A stretch of 64,000 bases of DNA from Neobacillus bataviensis (GCF_019969725.1 NZ_JAHXYW010000009.1:159274-223273), one strand, 5' to 3'; positions 43,771-52,471 are shown, numbered from the stretch's first letter. Translations and numbers: made by a program. The notes: generated by a model from the letters alone, not told the origin.

Positions 43771-43787
43771 TTGGCACGAAAATTGCT
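43771..43787 (+). promoter_or_regulatory. Sigma-54 promoter 5
   Basis: TTGGCAC-GAAAA-TTGCT with 12-base GG-GC spacing. It should drive the operon from 43911 to the terminator at 50015. The GAGAAT-CA-ATTCTC dyad lies 87-100 bases upstream and is a candidate enhancer. Confidence 0.88.
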
Positions 43788-43910
43788 ATTAAATAAAATG
43801 TAAGAAAAATAAATCAGAAGGGGTGTATGGCAAAGGGGAGAAGAAAATAGATAGGGTTCTCTGATCGTTGAGTGTTGATTTAGACAAAATCTACTAGAAG
43901 GGGCTTTGTG

Positions 43911-44648
43911 ATGAATGTATTAATTCTAGGGGGCAGTAAGGGTATTGGAAGAGCAACTGCCTTGCAATTTAGTCAAGAGGGAAATCAAATTTTTGTGAAT
44001 TACGCCCATGATGATGAGGCAGCTTTAGCAACAGCCTCAGAAATTACAGAAAGGGGCGCAGAAGCACACATAATCAAGGCCGATGTCGGCGACCCGTTAG
44101 CGATTAAAGATATGGTCGAACAAATCAAAAGTAAGACTAATAGATTGGACTTGATTGTTCATTGTGCTGTTGCCATCCTCCCTGGCGATGGGTTATCCCT
44201 TTCATGGGAACAGTGGCAGCAGGCCATAGCGGTTAGCAATCTTTCTCTAATCGAGACCATTCGCGAGGCGATGCCATTGCTGACGTTTGGTTCTTCGATT
44301 ATCGCACTTTCCAGTCGCGGTTCCGACCATGTAGTTCCTCATTATGCCGCTTTGGGCTCGACTAAGGCATTTACCGAGGCAATCGTTCGTTATCTTGTCC
44401 TTGAACTGGCTCCGAAGGGTATCCGGATTAACGTAGTTTCCCCGGGAACTTTAGATACGGAGGCATTAAGGCGAGTTTTCCCGGAAAAAGTTGATAAGTA
44501 TTTGGAATACGAAAAAACCACAAACCCTAGCGGGCGCGCTCTTGAATTCGAGGACGTGACTCAGGTCATCGCGTTTTTGGCAAGTCCTGGCGCTCAGATG
44601 ATCCAAGGAAGAGTGATCCCGATCGATGGGGGCCGTGGCTTGCTATAA
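43911..44648 (+). CDS. FabL-like SDR (enoyl reductase family, Tyr-x6-Lys)
   Basis: 245 aa. GGSKGIGRATA cofactor loop, but the usual NNAG is HCAV and the active site is YAALGSTK, a Tyr-x6-Lys spacing as in enoyl-ACP reductases instead of Tyr-x3-Lys. The C-terminal part (VSPGTLDTEALRRVFP and MIQGRVIPIDGGRGLL) closely resembles B. subtilis FabL. It may therefore reduce an enoyl-CoA or enoyl-ACP double bond. First gene behind sigma-54 promoter 5. The ATG at 43911 has GAAGGGG 7 bases upstream. The enoyl-reductase role is inferred from the spacing and FabL similarity. Confidence 0.82.
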   Translation: MNVLILGGSKGIGRATALQFSQEGNQIFVNYAHDDEAALATASEITERGAEAHIIKADVGDPLAIKDMVEQIKSKTNRLDLIVHCAVAILPGDGLSLSWEQWQQAIAVSNLSLIETIREAMPLLTFGSSIIALSSRGSDHVVPHYAALGSTKAFTEAIVRYLVLELAPKGIRINVVSPGTLDTEALRRVFPEKVDKYLEYEKTTNPSGRALEFEDVTQVIAFLASPGAQMIQGRVIPIDGGRGLL

Positions 44649-44665
44649 TATTATGCATTTCTAAA

Positions 44666-44679
44666 TGATAACGCTTTCA
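44666..44679 (+). promoter_or_regulatory. Candidate CcpA cre site
   Basis: TGATAACGCTTTCA matches the 14-base cre consensus TGWAARCGYTWNCW at all but one position. It lies in the gap between the FabL-like and MFS genes, so CcpA could roadblock the operon when preferred sugars are present. B. subtilis aco genes are also under CcpA control (established); this site is predicted. Confidence 0.5.
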
Positions 44680-44735
44680 ATCCGCTAAGTTAAAACTTTT
44701 ATATATTCACCCAAATTTAATGGAGGTGCTAGTGT

Positions 44736-46088
44736 ATGAATAATGCTGCAGCACAGCTAGAAATGACGAAAAAAAGGTTTATTGTTTTAGCCATTGTGTT
44801 TGCGATTAACTTTGTAGTATGGATGGATGAAAGCGTATTCGCCATCTTGACTCCCCTTTGGAGCGGATCGCTTAAACTGACTCCGGAACAAATCGGATCG
44901 GCATCTGCAGCCTACCTATTAGGCTATTTCCCTGTATTATTTATTGCCGGTATTTTGTCAGACCGCATCGGAGCTAAAAAGATGCTGGTCCTCTGTTTAG
45001 TCGGTGTAACGGTGTTGAGTGCATCGATGGCGTTTGTAGACTCCTATACAACACTTTACATTCGGAACCTTGTTTTTGGGATATTCTTCGGCTTTTTATG
45101 GGCGCCATGCAATAAAATGATGGCCATGTGGCTGCCTGGCAGGGAAAGAGCGCGGTACGCTGCCATTTGGATGAGCTTTACGATGGCATCCGGGGCGATT
45201 GGAGCTATTATCGGACTGCCTCTTGCCGATGCTATTGGCTGGGAAAAGGTATTCCTTCTTGTTTCTTTATTAGCTATTCCTTTGATTTTCTTCCTTATTT
45301 ATAAAACAACTGATCGTCCCGAAGATTTTAAAGGCATCTCAAAACAAGAGGTAGCTTACATTTATTCAGATCAGCCTTCCGTTGAAGAACAAAATGCCGA
45401 AAAATTTAAATGGTCTCATTTAAGGGATCTGTTTAAACAGCGCAGTGTTTGGACGATGGCTCTTGCAACCGGTTTAGGAACAACGCCGACTTGGCTGATT
45501 GGCACTTGGGGTTCGTATACGTTATTAAATGAGTTTAAAATTACGCCAGCGACCACATCGATGATGATTTTTTTGGTTAGCTTCATTCCCATTACATTGG
45601 GCTTTGTCAACGGATCGATTATCAATAAATTCTTTGGTGGAAAATGCCGTCCGGCTTTGGCCTTTGGCCCATTGGTAAGTGGATTGGCCTATATTGCAGC
45701 TGCGATGTTCAGTCCGAATTATATCGTGTGGGCAATCCTCGTTTGCGGTTTTGGGTATTTTTGTAATCCGTTCTTTTGGGGGACTGTTAATGCCTATTGG
45801 GCGGGGATCGCAAAACCGGAATATTCAGGTACTCTGAATGGTTTATCAGCGGCTTTACAGGTAGCAGTCGGCTATATCCTTGTGAATATGAGTGGTAAAT
45901 GGATTGATCCTTCGGTTCAGGGTCCTGCAGCTATGAATAAGATCTGGTTGGTTGGCGGATGCGTATTTTTAGCGACAATTGTATTAGTTTATCTTTCTAA
46001 GGAAATCAGGGTCAATGGTACAACAAATACAGACTCAACAACTAGTAAATCCGTGCAGGAGGCTGAATCCGCACCAACCATTTACTAA
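44736..46088 (+). CDS. MFS transporter, paralogue of 26837
   Basis: 450 aa, twelve membrane segments, motif A GILSDRIGAKKML and the ACS-type DRPEDFKGISKQEVAYI loop. It is collinear with the MFS protein at 26837, including AYLLGYFP and VYLSKEI at the end. Probably takes up a related organic anion. GGAGGTG precedes the ATG. It sits between the FabL-like gene and the SDR/E1 genes of the second cluster. Confidence 0.92.
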   Translation: MNNAAAQLEMTKKRFIVLAIVFAINFVVWMDESVFAILTPLWSGSLKLTPEQIGSASAAYLLGYFPVLFIAGILSDRIGAKKMLVLCLVGVTVLSASMAFVDSYTTLYIRNLVFGIFFGFLWAPCNKMMAMWLPGRERARYAAIWMSFTMASGAIGAIIGLPLADAIGWEKVFLLVSLLAIPLIFFLIYKTTDRPEDFKGISKQEVAYIYSDQPSVEEQNAEKFKWSHLRDLFKQRSVWTMALATGLGTTPTWLIGTWGSYTLLNEFKITPATTSMMIFLVSFIPITLGFVNGSIINKFFGGKCRPALAFGPLVSGLAYIAAAMFSPNYIVWAILVCGFGYFCNPFFWGTVNAYWAGIAKPEYSGTLNGLSAALQVAVGYILVNMSGKWIDPSVQGPAAMNKIWLVGGCVFLATIVLVYLSKEIRVNGTTNTDSTTSKSVQEAESAPTIY

Positions 46089-46118
46089 AAATTAGGATGA
46101 GTAAAAAGGAGGTAGTTT

Positions 46119-46886
46119 ATGAGACTTCAAGATAAAGTAGCCATCATTACAGGGGCGGGTAGCGGCCAAGGGGAGGCTTCCGCCTATCTCTTCGCCAAAG
46201 AAGGAGCCAAGGTCGTTGTGGCCGAGTGGAATGAAGAGGCTGGTTCCCGGGTGGCCCAAAAGATTGTAAAAGAAGGAGGAGACGCGCTATTTATCAAAGT
46301 CGATGTCTCCAATGAAGATGAGGTTCGAGCGATGGTCGAGGAAACGGTCAGACATTATGGCCAAATCGATGTCCTTTTTAACAATGCCGCTATTGGGTAT
46401 TCAGCAACTTCGAGGTACAAGATGGATTCCTTGCTTGAAACTCCTCTGAAGGATTGGAATGCCATCCTAGGGATCAATCTCAATGGCGCCTATCTGGTTT
46501 CAAAATATGTCTTGCCTATCATGATTAAACAGAACAGAGGCAGCATCATCAATAATTCCTCCATGAATGGAATGATTGGCGTGTCAGGGGCAGATGCTTA
46601 CACAGCGGCAAAAGGTGGCATTGTCTCGCTTACGAGAGTCATGGCAGTCGACTACGGTAAGCATGGTATCCGTGTCAACTGCATTTGCCCGGGGGCCATC
46701 GATACACCGATGATTGCCAATGCTCTGGAAATTCCCGGATTTAGGGAAGCATCTGCTGCATGCCCGATTGGGCGGATTGGCCAGCCGGAGGATATCGGTA
46801 ATGCTGCCTTGTTCCTTGCTACAGATGAAGCCAGCTATATTACGGGAGTGATTTTGCCGGTGGATGGAGGATGGAGTGCAACCTAA
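46119..46886 (+). CDS. Short-chain dehydrogenase/reductase, paralogue of 19047
   Basis: 255 aa. TGAGSGQGEAS, NNAA in place of NNAG, catalytic Ser in NNSSMNGMIG, YTAAK and ITGVILPVDGG. It matches the 19047 SDR over its full length and has the same position just before E1 alpha. GC content is visibly higher than in the first copy, which suggests separate evolution before both came together. AAAGGAGG precedes the ATG. Confidence 0.92.
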   Translation: MRLQDKVAIITGAGSGQGEASAYLFAKEGAKVVVAEWNEEAGSRVAQKIVKEGGDALFIKVDVSNEDEVRAMVEETVRHYGQIDVLFNNAAIGYSATSRYKMDSLLETPLKDWNAILGINLNGAYLVSKYVLPIMIKQNRGSIINNSSMNGMIGVSGADAYTAAKGGIVSLTRVMAVDYGKHGIRVNCICPGAIDTPMIANALEIPGFREASAACPIGRIGQPEDIGNAALFLATDEASYITGVILPVDGGWSAT

Positions 46887-46936
46887 TCCATTCCATAGAA
46901 GACAGGCTGAAAAAATTTTAATTATAGGAGGCAATT

Positions 46937-47938
46937 ATGGCTGAAATCTTTCAAAAAGAGCTAAATCTCCAAAACTATGAAAAGGGTTTTTTGATTGGCC
47001 TTTATCACACGATGGTGAAAATCAGAAAATTTGACGAGAATTTGATTGGTCTCATGCAGGAAGGAAAAGTGTCCGGCTTTTATCATTCCGGAATTGGTTC
47101 CGAAGCCCTTTCTGCAGGATCTATCGTAACACTAAGAGATGAAGACTATCTTTTTTACAATCATCGGGGCTGTAATCAAAAGATTGCCAAAGGCGTCCCC
47201 CTATCGAAACTCTATGGGGATTTCCTAGGCACGCTCGAAGGTACCACCCGGGGACTGGGTGCTGGGATTGTCCACAGTGCGGATCTGTCAAGAGGCGTGT
47301 TAGGGCAAGCCGGAACAATCGGTTCGCAGTTTAATATTTGCGTAGGATCAGGCTACTCAGCCAAAATGAGAGGGACTGATCAAGTCACGATGGTTTTCTT
47401 CGGGGATGGGGCGGCATCACGGGAGCCGCTGCATGGATCGTTAAACTGGGCCGGAGTGTATAAGCTGCCAATCATCTACATTTGTGAAAATAACGAGTAT
47501 GCGATCTCCAGCCATTATAAGGAAACCCATGCCGTCAGGGAACATATCGCGGACTGGGCCTATGGATATGGAATACCGAACTATGTCGTCGATGGAAATG
47601 ATCCGTTGTTGATGTATGAAATTGTCCAAGAAGCGGTAGAGCGGGCCAAACGGGGAGAAGGACCGACTTTCATCGAGGCGCAAACATTCCGTCATCGCGG
47701 GCATTATGAGGGGGATCCGTATGATTATGTTGATCCAAATGTCCTGAAATATTGGAAAGAACATCGGGATCCAATCAAAAATTTTAAAACCCGATTAATT
47801 GAATCAGGTCTTTATAAGGAAAGCGATTTGACGCTGATTGATGAAGAAATTCAAGCAGAAATTTCAAAAGCCATTCAGATCGCCGAAGATTCACCACTGC
47901 CAGGACGGGAAAGAATTTTTGAAGGATTATTTTCATAG
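46937..47938 (+). CDS. 2-oxoacid (acetoin-type) dehydrogenase E1 alpha, second copy
   Basis: 333 aa. TPP motif GDGAASREPLHGSLNW to ICENNEY and loop TFRHRGHYEGDPYDY. It carries the same HRGCNQ and GLGAGIVH variants as the copy at 19932, so both belong to one subfamily distinct from classic AcoA. AGGAGG precedes the ATG. E1 beta follows 12 bases after the stop. No E2 follows in this cluster. Confidence 0.92.
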   Translation: MAEIFQKELNLQNYEKGFLIGLYHTMVKIRKFDENLIGLMQEGKVSGFYHSGIGSEALSAGSIVTLRDEDYLFYNHRGCNQKIAKGVPLSKLYGDFLGTLEGTTRGLGAGIVHSADLSRGVLGQAGTIGSQFNICVGSGYSAKMRGTDQVTMVFFGDGAASREPLHGSLNWAGVYKLPIIYICENNEYAISSHYKETHAVREHIADWAYGYGIPNYVVDGNDPLLMYEIVQEAVERAKRGEGPTFIEAQTFRHRGHYEGDPYDYVDPNVLKYWKEHRDPIKNFKTRLIESGLYKESDLTLIDEEIQAEISKAIQIAEDSPLPGRERIFEGLFS

Positions 47939-47950
47939 GGGGGTGTTGCA

Positions 47951-48928
47951 ATGAGAAAGATTACCTTTCGCCAGGCTATCAATGAGGCATTAACAGAAGA
48001 AATGGAAAAGGACCCAAGCACAGTGGTGTTTGGTGAGGATGTTGGGAAGTTCGGTGGTGCATTAGGAGGAACGAAGGGATTATATGAAAAATTTGGTCCC
48101 CTTCGAGTGTTCGATACCCCGATTACGGAATCGACCATCGTAGGGTCAGCACTCGGCATGGCCATTACAGGCCTGCGCCCGATTCCAGAGCTACAATTTG
48201 CCGATTTTGTCGGCGTTGCCTTTGACGAAATATTTAATAAGCTAGGCAAATGGAAGTGGATGCACGGCGGAGACATGAAAGTGCCAGTTACGTTGAGAAT
48301 GCCATCGGGAATAGCAGGAGGGGCGGGTCCTGAGCACTCTCAGAGTCCACAGGCAATGTTTATACACGCACCGGGTCTGTATATTGCGATCCCTTCGACA
48401 CCTTATGATGCCAAAGGAATGCTGAAAGAAGCCATTCGGAATGACAATCCGGTCTTATTCTTTGAACATAAAGTGCTATACGATATGAAGGGCGAAGTGC
48501 CTGAAGGAGACTATACAATTCCATTTGGAAAGGCCGACATTAAGCAGGAAGGTTCCGATGTTACGGTTATCGCAACGGCATTACAAGTTCATACGGCTTT
48601 GAATGCTGCTCGAACTCTTACCAAAGAGGGAATTAGCGTGGAAGTGATAGACCCGAGGACGCTGGCTCCTTTAGATAAAGATACTTTTTTGGGATCTGTC
48701 CGTAAAACAGGCCGTGTCATCATTGTCCATGAAGAACCGAAAACAGGAGGCACAGGTGCTGAATTGGCAGCCATCATTTCTGAGGAGGCCTTGTTTGATC
48801 TTCATGCGCCAATCCGAAGACTTGGAAGTCCGGATGTTCCGATTGCTCAGAGCATGCACTTGGAACAGTTCTACAGACCTACTGAACAGCAAATCATAGA
48901 AGCGGTTCATGAGTTATTGGAATACTAA
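47951..48928 (+). CDS. 2-oxoacid (acetoin-type) dehydrogenase E1 beta, second copy
   Basis: 325 aa. GEDVGKFGGALGGTKG, RPIPELQFADFVGVAFDE, GGAGPEHSQSPQA and the C-terminal VIDPRTLAPLD domain match the first copy at 20947 throughout, with a shorter N-terminus. It partners the E1 alpha at 46937. After it comes directly the ADH gene, while the first cluster has E2 at this place, so E2 seems to have been lost or was never present here. Confidence 0.94.
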   Translation: MRKITFRQAINEALTEEMEKDPSTVVFGEDVGKFGGALGGTKGLYEKFGPLRVFDTPITESTIVGSALGMAITGLRPIPELQFADFVGVAFDEIFNKLGKWKWMHGGDMKVPVTLRMPSGIAGGAGPEHSQSPQAMFIHAPGLYIAIPSTPYDAKGMLKEAIRNDNPVLFFEHKVLYDMKGEVPEGDYTIPFGKADIKQEGSDVTVIATALQVHTALNAARTLTKEGISVEVIDPRTLAPLDKDTFLGSVRKTGRVIIVHEEPKTGGTGAELAAIISEEALFDLHAPIRRLGSPDVPIAQSMHLEQFYRPTEQQIIEAVHELLEY

Positions 48929-48940
48929 GGAGGAGATACT

Positions 48941-50002
48941 ATGAGTGGGAGAATGAAGGCCGCGGTCTACTACAGTCCACGGGAACTACAAGTAGAAACA
49001 GTAGATATCCCAGAAATTGGCCCTAACGATATTTTAATGAAGGTCATCGCCTGCGGGATTTGCGGCTCAGATGTTCACAGCTATGGTTCAGGCTTTTACA
49101 TCGACAAAGGGCAAATCATGGGGCATGAATTCGTAGGGGAAGTCGTAAAGGTTGGAGAACAGGTGCAAGGCATTGAAGTGGGGGAAAGAGGTACCGGATT
49201 TTCTGCCGGAATGTGCGGAGAATGCTTCTGGTGTAAAACCGAGCAATATTTCCTTTGCCCCAACCTGTTTAAAGCATCAACAGGTTATGGACTGCATGGG
49301 GCCTTTGCGGAGTATGTGAAGATCTCCAATGCTGTCCCCGGAGCTACATACCACAGGGTTCCGGATCAAATTGATGACTATACGGCAGCGACAATCGAGC
49401 CGGTCTCGGTTGCCGTGCACACTGTAGATCAATGCCAGCCGCAGGCAAACGATCAAGTACTTGTGATGGGAGCTGGGTTGATAGGCAATGCTGTCCTCCA
49501 GGTAATGAAAGCGTCTCCAGTATCTAAGGTCGTTGTATCTGAGGTTTCGCTGAAAAGATTGCAGGCCGCAAAAGAAATGGGAGCGGATGCAGTCATCGAT
49601 GCAACTGCAGAGGATGTGCTTCAAAGGGCCAAGGAGTTAATTGGCGTCGGTCCTTATCATTTTGCTGAAGGGGCAATGGCCGATATCGTTGTGGATGCGG
49701 CGGGTGCACCATCTGCGGTGGAGCAATCTTTTGAAATCGTCCGCAGCGGCGGAGTTATCGCTTTTGTTGGCTTGCCTGAAAAAAGGGCCTCGATCGATGT
49801 AACCAAAATTGTTCACAAAGCCCCCCGAATTGTCGGTTGTCTTGGCGGGGATATGGGAAAGGCCATTGAGTTGTTGAAAGCCGAGAAAGTTAAAACAAGA
49901 CCGTTGATTACCCATGTGTACCCTTTAAGCAGGGCAAGAGAAGCATTTGAAATGCAAATGAATGCCCGGGATGCCATCAAGGTCTTAGTTACTCCTGAAT
50001 AA
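48941..50002 (+). CDS. Zinc-dependent alcohol dehydrogenase (butanediol dehydrogenase-like), second copy
   Basis: 353 aa. CGICGSDVH, GHEFVGEV, the structural-zinc cysteines in MCGECFWCKTEQYFLCPN and VMGAGLIGNAV are intact. It is collinear with the ADH at 23294 but GC-richer. AAGGAGG precedes the ATG. Last gene of the second dehydrogenase operon, followed by a strong terminator. Likely oxidises a secondary alcohol or diol with NAD. Confidence 0.92.
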   Translation: MSGRMKAAVYYSPRELQVETVDIPEIGPNDILMKVIACGICGSDVHSYGSGFYIDKGQIMGHEFVGEVVKVGEQVQGIEVGERGTGFSAGMCGECFWCKTEQYFLCPNLFKASTGYGLHGAFAEYVKISNAVPGATYHRVPDQIDDYTAATIEPVSVAVHTVDQCQPQANDQVLVMGAGLIGNAVLQVMKASPVSKVVVSEVSLKRLQAAKEMGADAVIDATAEDVLQRAKELIGVGPYHFAEGAMADIVVDAAGAPSAVEQSFEIVRSGGVIAFVGLPEKRASIDVTKIVHKAPRIVGCLGGDMGKAIELLKAEKVKTRPLITHVYPLSRAREAFEMQMNARDAIKVLVTPE

Positions 50003-50014
50003 TCGTTCATTTAT

Positions 50015-50056
50015 GAAATGCCACTGGATCGTTCCAGTGGCATTTCCATTTTTTAA
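50015..50056 (+). terminator. Terminator of the second dehydrogenase operon
   Basis: Perfect 14-bp stem (50015-50028 with 50033-50046) around a four-base loop, followed by a T-rich tail. Confidence 0.92.
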
Positions 50057-50165
50057 AACTAATCTTGAATTTTAACTAGAATTTTTGCTTGTGTCTTATC
50101 ATTTGTATCAATTATTAAATATAATAAAAATCGTATACTATTCTCATTAATAATAAAAATGAATG

Positions 50166-50253
50166 GGAGGAAATTTTACTAAATCTATCGAATTGTTAAA
50201 AAGAAATAAAGCGAAAACAGCTCACCATTCTGTATAAGTGATAATAGAATTTA
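50166..50253 (+). pseudogene. Decayed 3' end of a third ADH gene
   Basis: Reads GGNFTKSIELLKRNKAKT, matching GGNFAKSIELLKSNRVKT of the ADH at 23294, then after a deletion continues with bases that match its final codons (GTAAAAGT-ATAGAATTT) with AAA changed to TAA. The sequence is much closer to the first ADH copy than to the adjacent second copy (48941). It has no start and is not functional. Confidence 0.8.
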
Positions 50254-50286
50254 ACATTAATTCCATTGTATTAAAAGTCTATATTG

Positions 50287-50377
50287 CCAAGACAAGGGAT
50301 CTATTGTGGAAGACTTGATGTAAAAAGGTTTTGTTTTTCTACAGTATTTAGAACCTACTGTTTGGAGAGTGGTTGAA
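50287..50377 (+). promoter_or_regulatory. Conserved leader of AcoR-like activator 2
   Basis: Shares the GGGATCTA-TGTGG and TTTAGAACCT-CT-TTTGGAGAG blocks with the leader of activator 1 (24378-24473). Together with the ADH fragment just upstream, this shows that an ADH-leader-activator unit was duplicated. Confidence 0.45.
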
Positions 50378-52363
50378 ATGGTAAAAAAATATGGTTTTAC
50401 AACCTACTATCGATCGACGGAAATATCTGATAGAGAAAGAGTATTAAAAAAGGCCTGGGATGTTTACTTTAAGAAGGGAATGGTTCTTGACGGGATCCGT
50501 CCTTTTATTTTGGCTTCCTGGCGGCGTTCGCAACAGTATGACTTGAATCCCAGTGTGATTCAAGCTCCGATTTGTTCTCCAAAGGTTCTGATTAAAAAAC
50601 AAGATGAAAACAAAGAGATTTTATCCTTAATTCGTCCATTTATGGATGATTTGTTTAATATTGTCACCGGGACGGACAGTCTCATTGCCTTTTCAGATAA
50701 AGACGGGGTTGTCTTGGATATTTTGGCTGACAGCGAAATTGCCATAAATGCGGCATCTGTGAACTTTACAATCGGAGCCAATATGAGTGAAAAATGGGCG
50801 GGAACGAATTCAATCGGGTTGGCCATGAAGCATGGAAAAGCGGTTCAAGTAGTCGGTGCGGAACATTATAGTACGATATGGCATACTTCACATTGCTCAA
50901 GTGCCCCGATAATGGATCCGTATACGAATGAAATGATCGGTGTCATTACTTTAATTGGATATGTTCGTTCTGCCCATCCCCATTCACTTGGACTTGTAAA
51001 AACAGCAGCTGATACCATTGTAAAGTTAATTGAGCGAAAAGGAATAATAAAAGAAACCGATGTACTCAAAAACTTTTTTAGTGCAGTAATTGATTCTATT
51101 TCCGATGGAATTCTTATTATTAATAGATTTGATGAAATTATCAGTTTAAATAAAATGGCCTCTCACTTGTTAAAACTGCCAGTCATGGAGAATATTAAAT
51201 GGAAGTTCAGTGATATCGAGCATTTAAGGCCGCTTTCTCGTTATTTTGAAGAAGCAGTGAATGGGAAAGATGTGATCTTACAGGATGAAATTAATCTGCT
51301 TCACGATGAAAAGTATAATCTATCATTTACTTCTCGAAGAATTATAGTCGAAGGTGAACATTTAGGCAATATTCTTATTTTAAAAAGAAAGAAACAAAAC
51401 AAGGAAATCACAAAGTTAAGGGCAAAATATACCTTTTCTTCATTAATAGGCGAAGACCCTGTCTTTAAACAGGCGATAAAACTGGCGGAGAAAGCAGCTA
51501 GAACGGATAAAAGCATCTTAATCATTGGTGAAAGCGGAACGGGAAAAGAACTTTTTGCCCAATCGATTCATAATGAAAGTACCAGACATTCCGGCCCATT
51601 TATTGCGATTAATAGTGCGGCCATCCCAAAGGATTTAATTGCCAGTGAACTGTTCGGATATGTAGACGGTGCATTTACAAATGCCGTAAAGGGCGGAAAA
51701 AAAGGAAAATTTGAAGAAGCCAGTGGCGGTACTATCTTTCTTGATGAAATCGGTGATATGCCTTTGGAAGTACAGGCCCATTTATTGCGGGTCTTAGAGG
51801 AAAAAGAAGTAACACCGGTCGGTTCCAGTTTTTCAAAACCTATCGACATTCGCATTATTGCAGCAACGAATAAGGATTTATTTAAGCTGGTAGAGGAGAA
51901 TACGTTTCGTTTGGATTTGTATTATCGTTTAAACGTTATTTCCATCAATATCCCTTCATTGAATAAGCGTAAACGGGATATTGATTTATTGGCTAAACAC
52001 TTTTTACCTGGCAAAACATTAAGTGCCGGAATTTTAAAGTATTTTTATAAGTATGATTGGCCGGGCAATCTAAGGGAAATGAAAAATATAATGGAACAAA
52101 TCGAAATCTTTTGTGACAATCCGATCGTTACCGAAGATTATTTACCTGATTATATAAAATGGCAGTTTGAAGATAAGAATTTGGGAGAGAGCCTCTATCA
52201 GTCTGTGACAAATGATGCCAAAAAAGGAACCATGATCTCAACGCTGAAAAACAGCAAAAATGTGACGGAAGCCGCAAATAAACTGGGCATATCTTTAAGC
52301 ACACTATATCGATGGGTAGGCGAATATCAAATTAATATAAAAGATTACATAAAAAGACAATAA
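50378..52363 (+). CDS. Sigma-54-dependent activator, AcoR-like (2)
   Basis: 661 aa, exactly the length of its paralogue at 24474. GAF-type sensor region with SEKWAGTNSIGLA and EHYSTIWHTSHCSSAPI, PAS-like segment, AAA+ domain with GESGTGKE, FLDEIGDMP and DLYYRLNVI, and a C-terminal Fis-type HTH (VTEAANKLGISLSTLYRW). The sigma-54 contact loop again reads GAFTNA (431-436). The HTH differs from that of copy 1 at several positions, so DNA targets may partly differ. ATG start, 8 bases after GGAGAG. Likely regulates the second dehydrogenase operon upstream. Confidence 0.93.
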   Translation: MVKKYGFTTYYRSTEISDRERVLKKAWDVYFKKGMVLDGIRPFILASWRRSQQYDLNPSVIQAPICSPKVLIKKQDENKEILSLIRPFMDDLFNIVTGTDSLIAFSDKDGVVLDILADSEIAINAASVNFTIGANMSEKWAGTNSIGLAMKHGKAVQVVGAEHYSTIWHTSHCSSAPIMDPYTNEMIGVITLIGYVRSAHPHSLGLVKTAADTIVKLIERKGIIKETDVLKNFFSAVIDSISDGILIINRFDEIISLNKMASHLLKLPVMENIKWKFSDIEHLRPLSRYFEEAVNGKDVILQDEINLLHDEKYNLSFTSRRIIVEGEHLGNILILKRKKQNKEITKLRAKYTFSSLIGEDPVFKQAIKLAEKAARTDKSILIIGESGTGKELFAQSIHNESTRHSGPFIAINSAAIPKDLIASELFGYVDGAFTNAVKGGKKGKFEEASGGTIFLDEIGDMPLEVQAHLLRVLEEKEVTPVGSSFSKPIDIRIIAATNKDLFKLVEENTFRLDLYYRLNVISINIPSLNKRKRDIDLLAKHFLPGKTLSAGILKYFYKYDWPGNLREMKNIMEQIEIFCDNPIVTEDYLPDYIKWQFEDKNLGESLYQSVTNDAKKGTMISTLKNSKNVTEAANKLGISLSTLYRWVGEYQINIKDYIKRQ

Positions 52364-52443
52364 AGATATAGTTTACACTTATGCGTGCTTTCTCATTAAA
52401 ACTGAGATGAAAAAACGTTTTTAGTCATAATCTGCCCGTCTAA

Positions 52444-52471
52444 AAAGTAAACATGTTATAAGGTTTACTTT
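52444..52471. promoter_or_regulatory. Inverted repeat upstream of the tubulin-like gene
   Basis: AAAGTAAAC (52444-52452) and its exact complement GTTTACTTT (52463-52471) with a 10-base spacer; another GTTTAC half-site lies near 52370. A candidate operator for the following gene, about 80 bases before its start. Confidence 0.5.

Larger units (their letters stand above)
43517..43910. other. Regulatory gap before the second dehydrogenase operon
   Basis: Nearly 400 bases. It holds a terminator (43565-43611), a perfect GAGAAT-CA-ATTCTC palindrome (43671-43684), sigma-54 promoter 5 (43771-43787) and a seven-codon frame MAKGRRK (43827-43850) behind AGAAGGGG. No larger gene. Confidence 0.6.
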
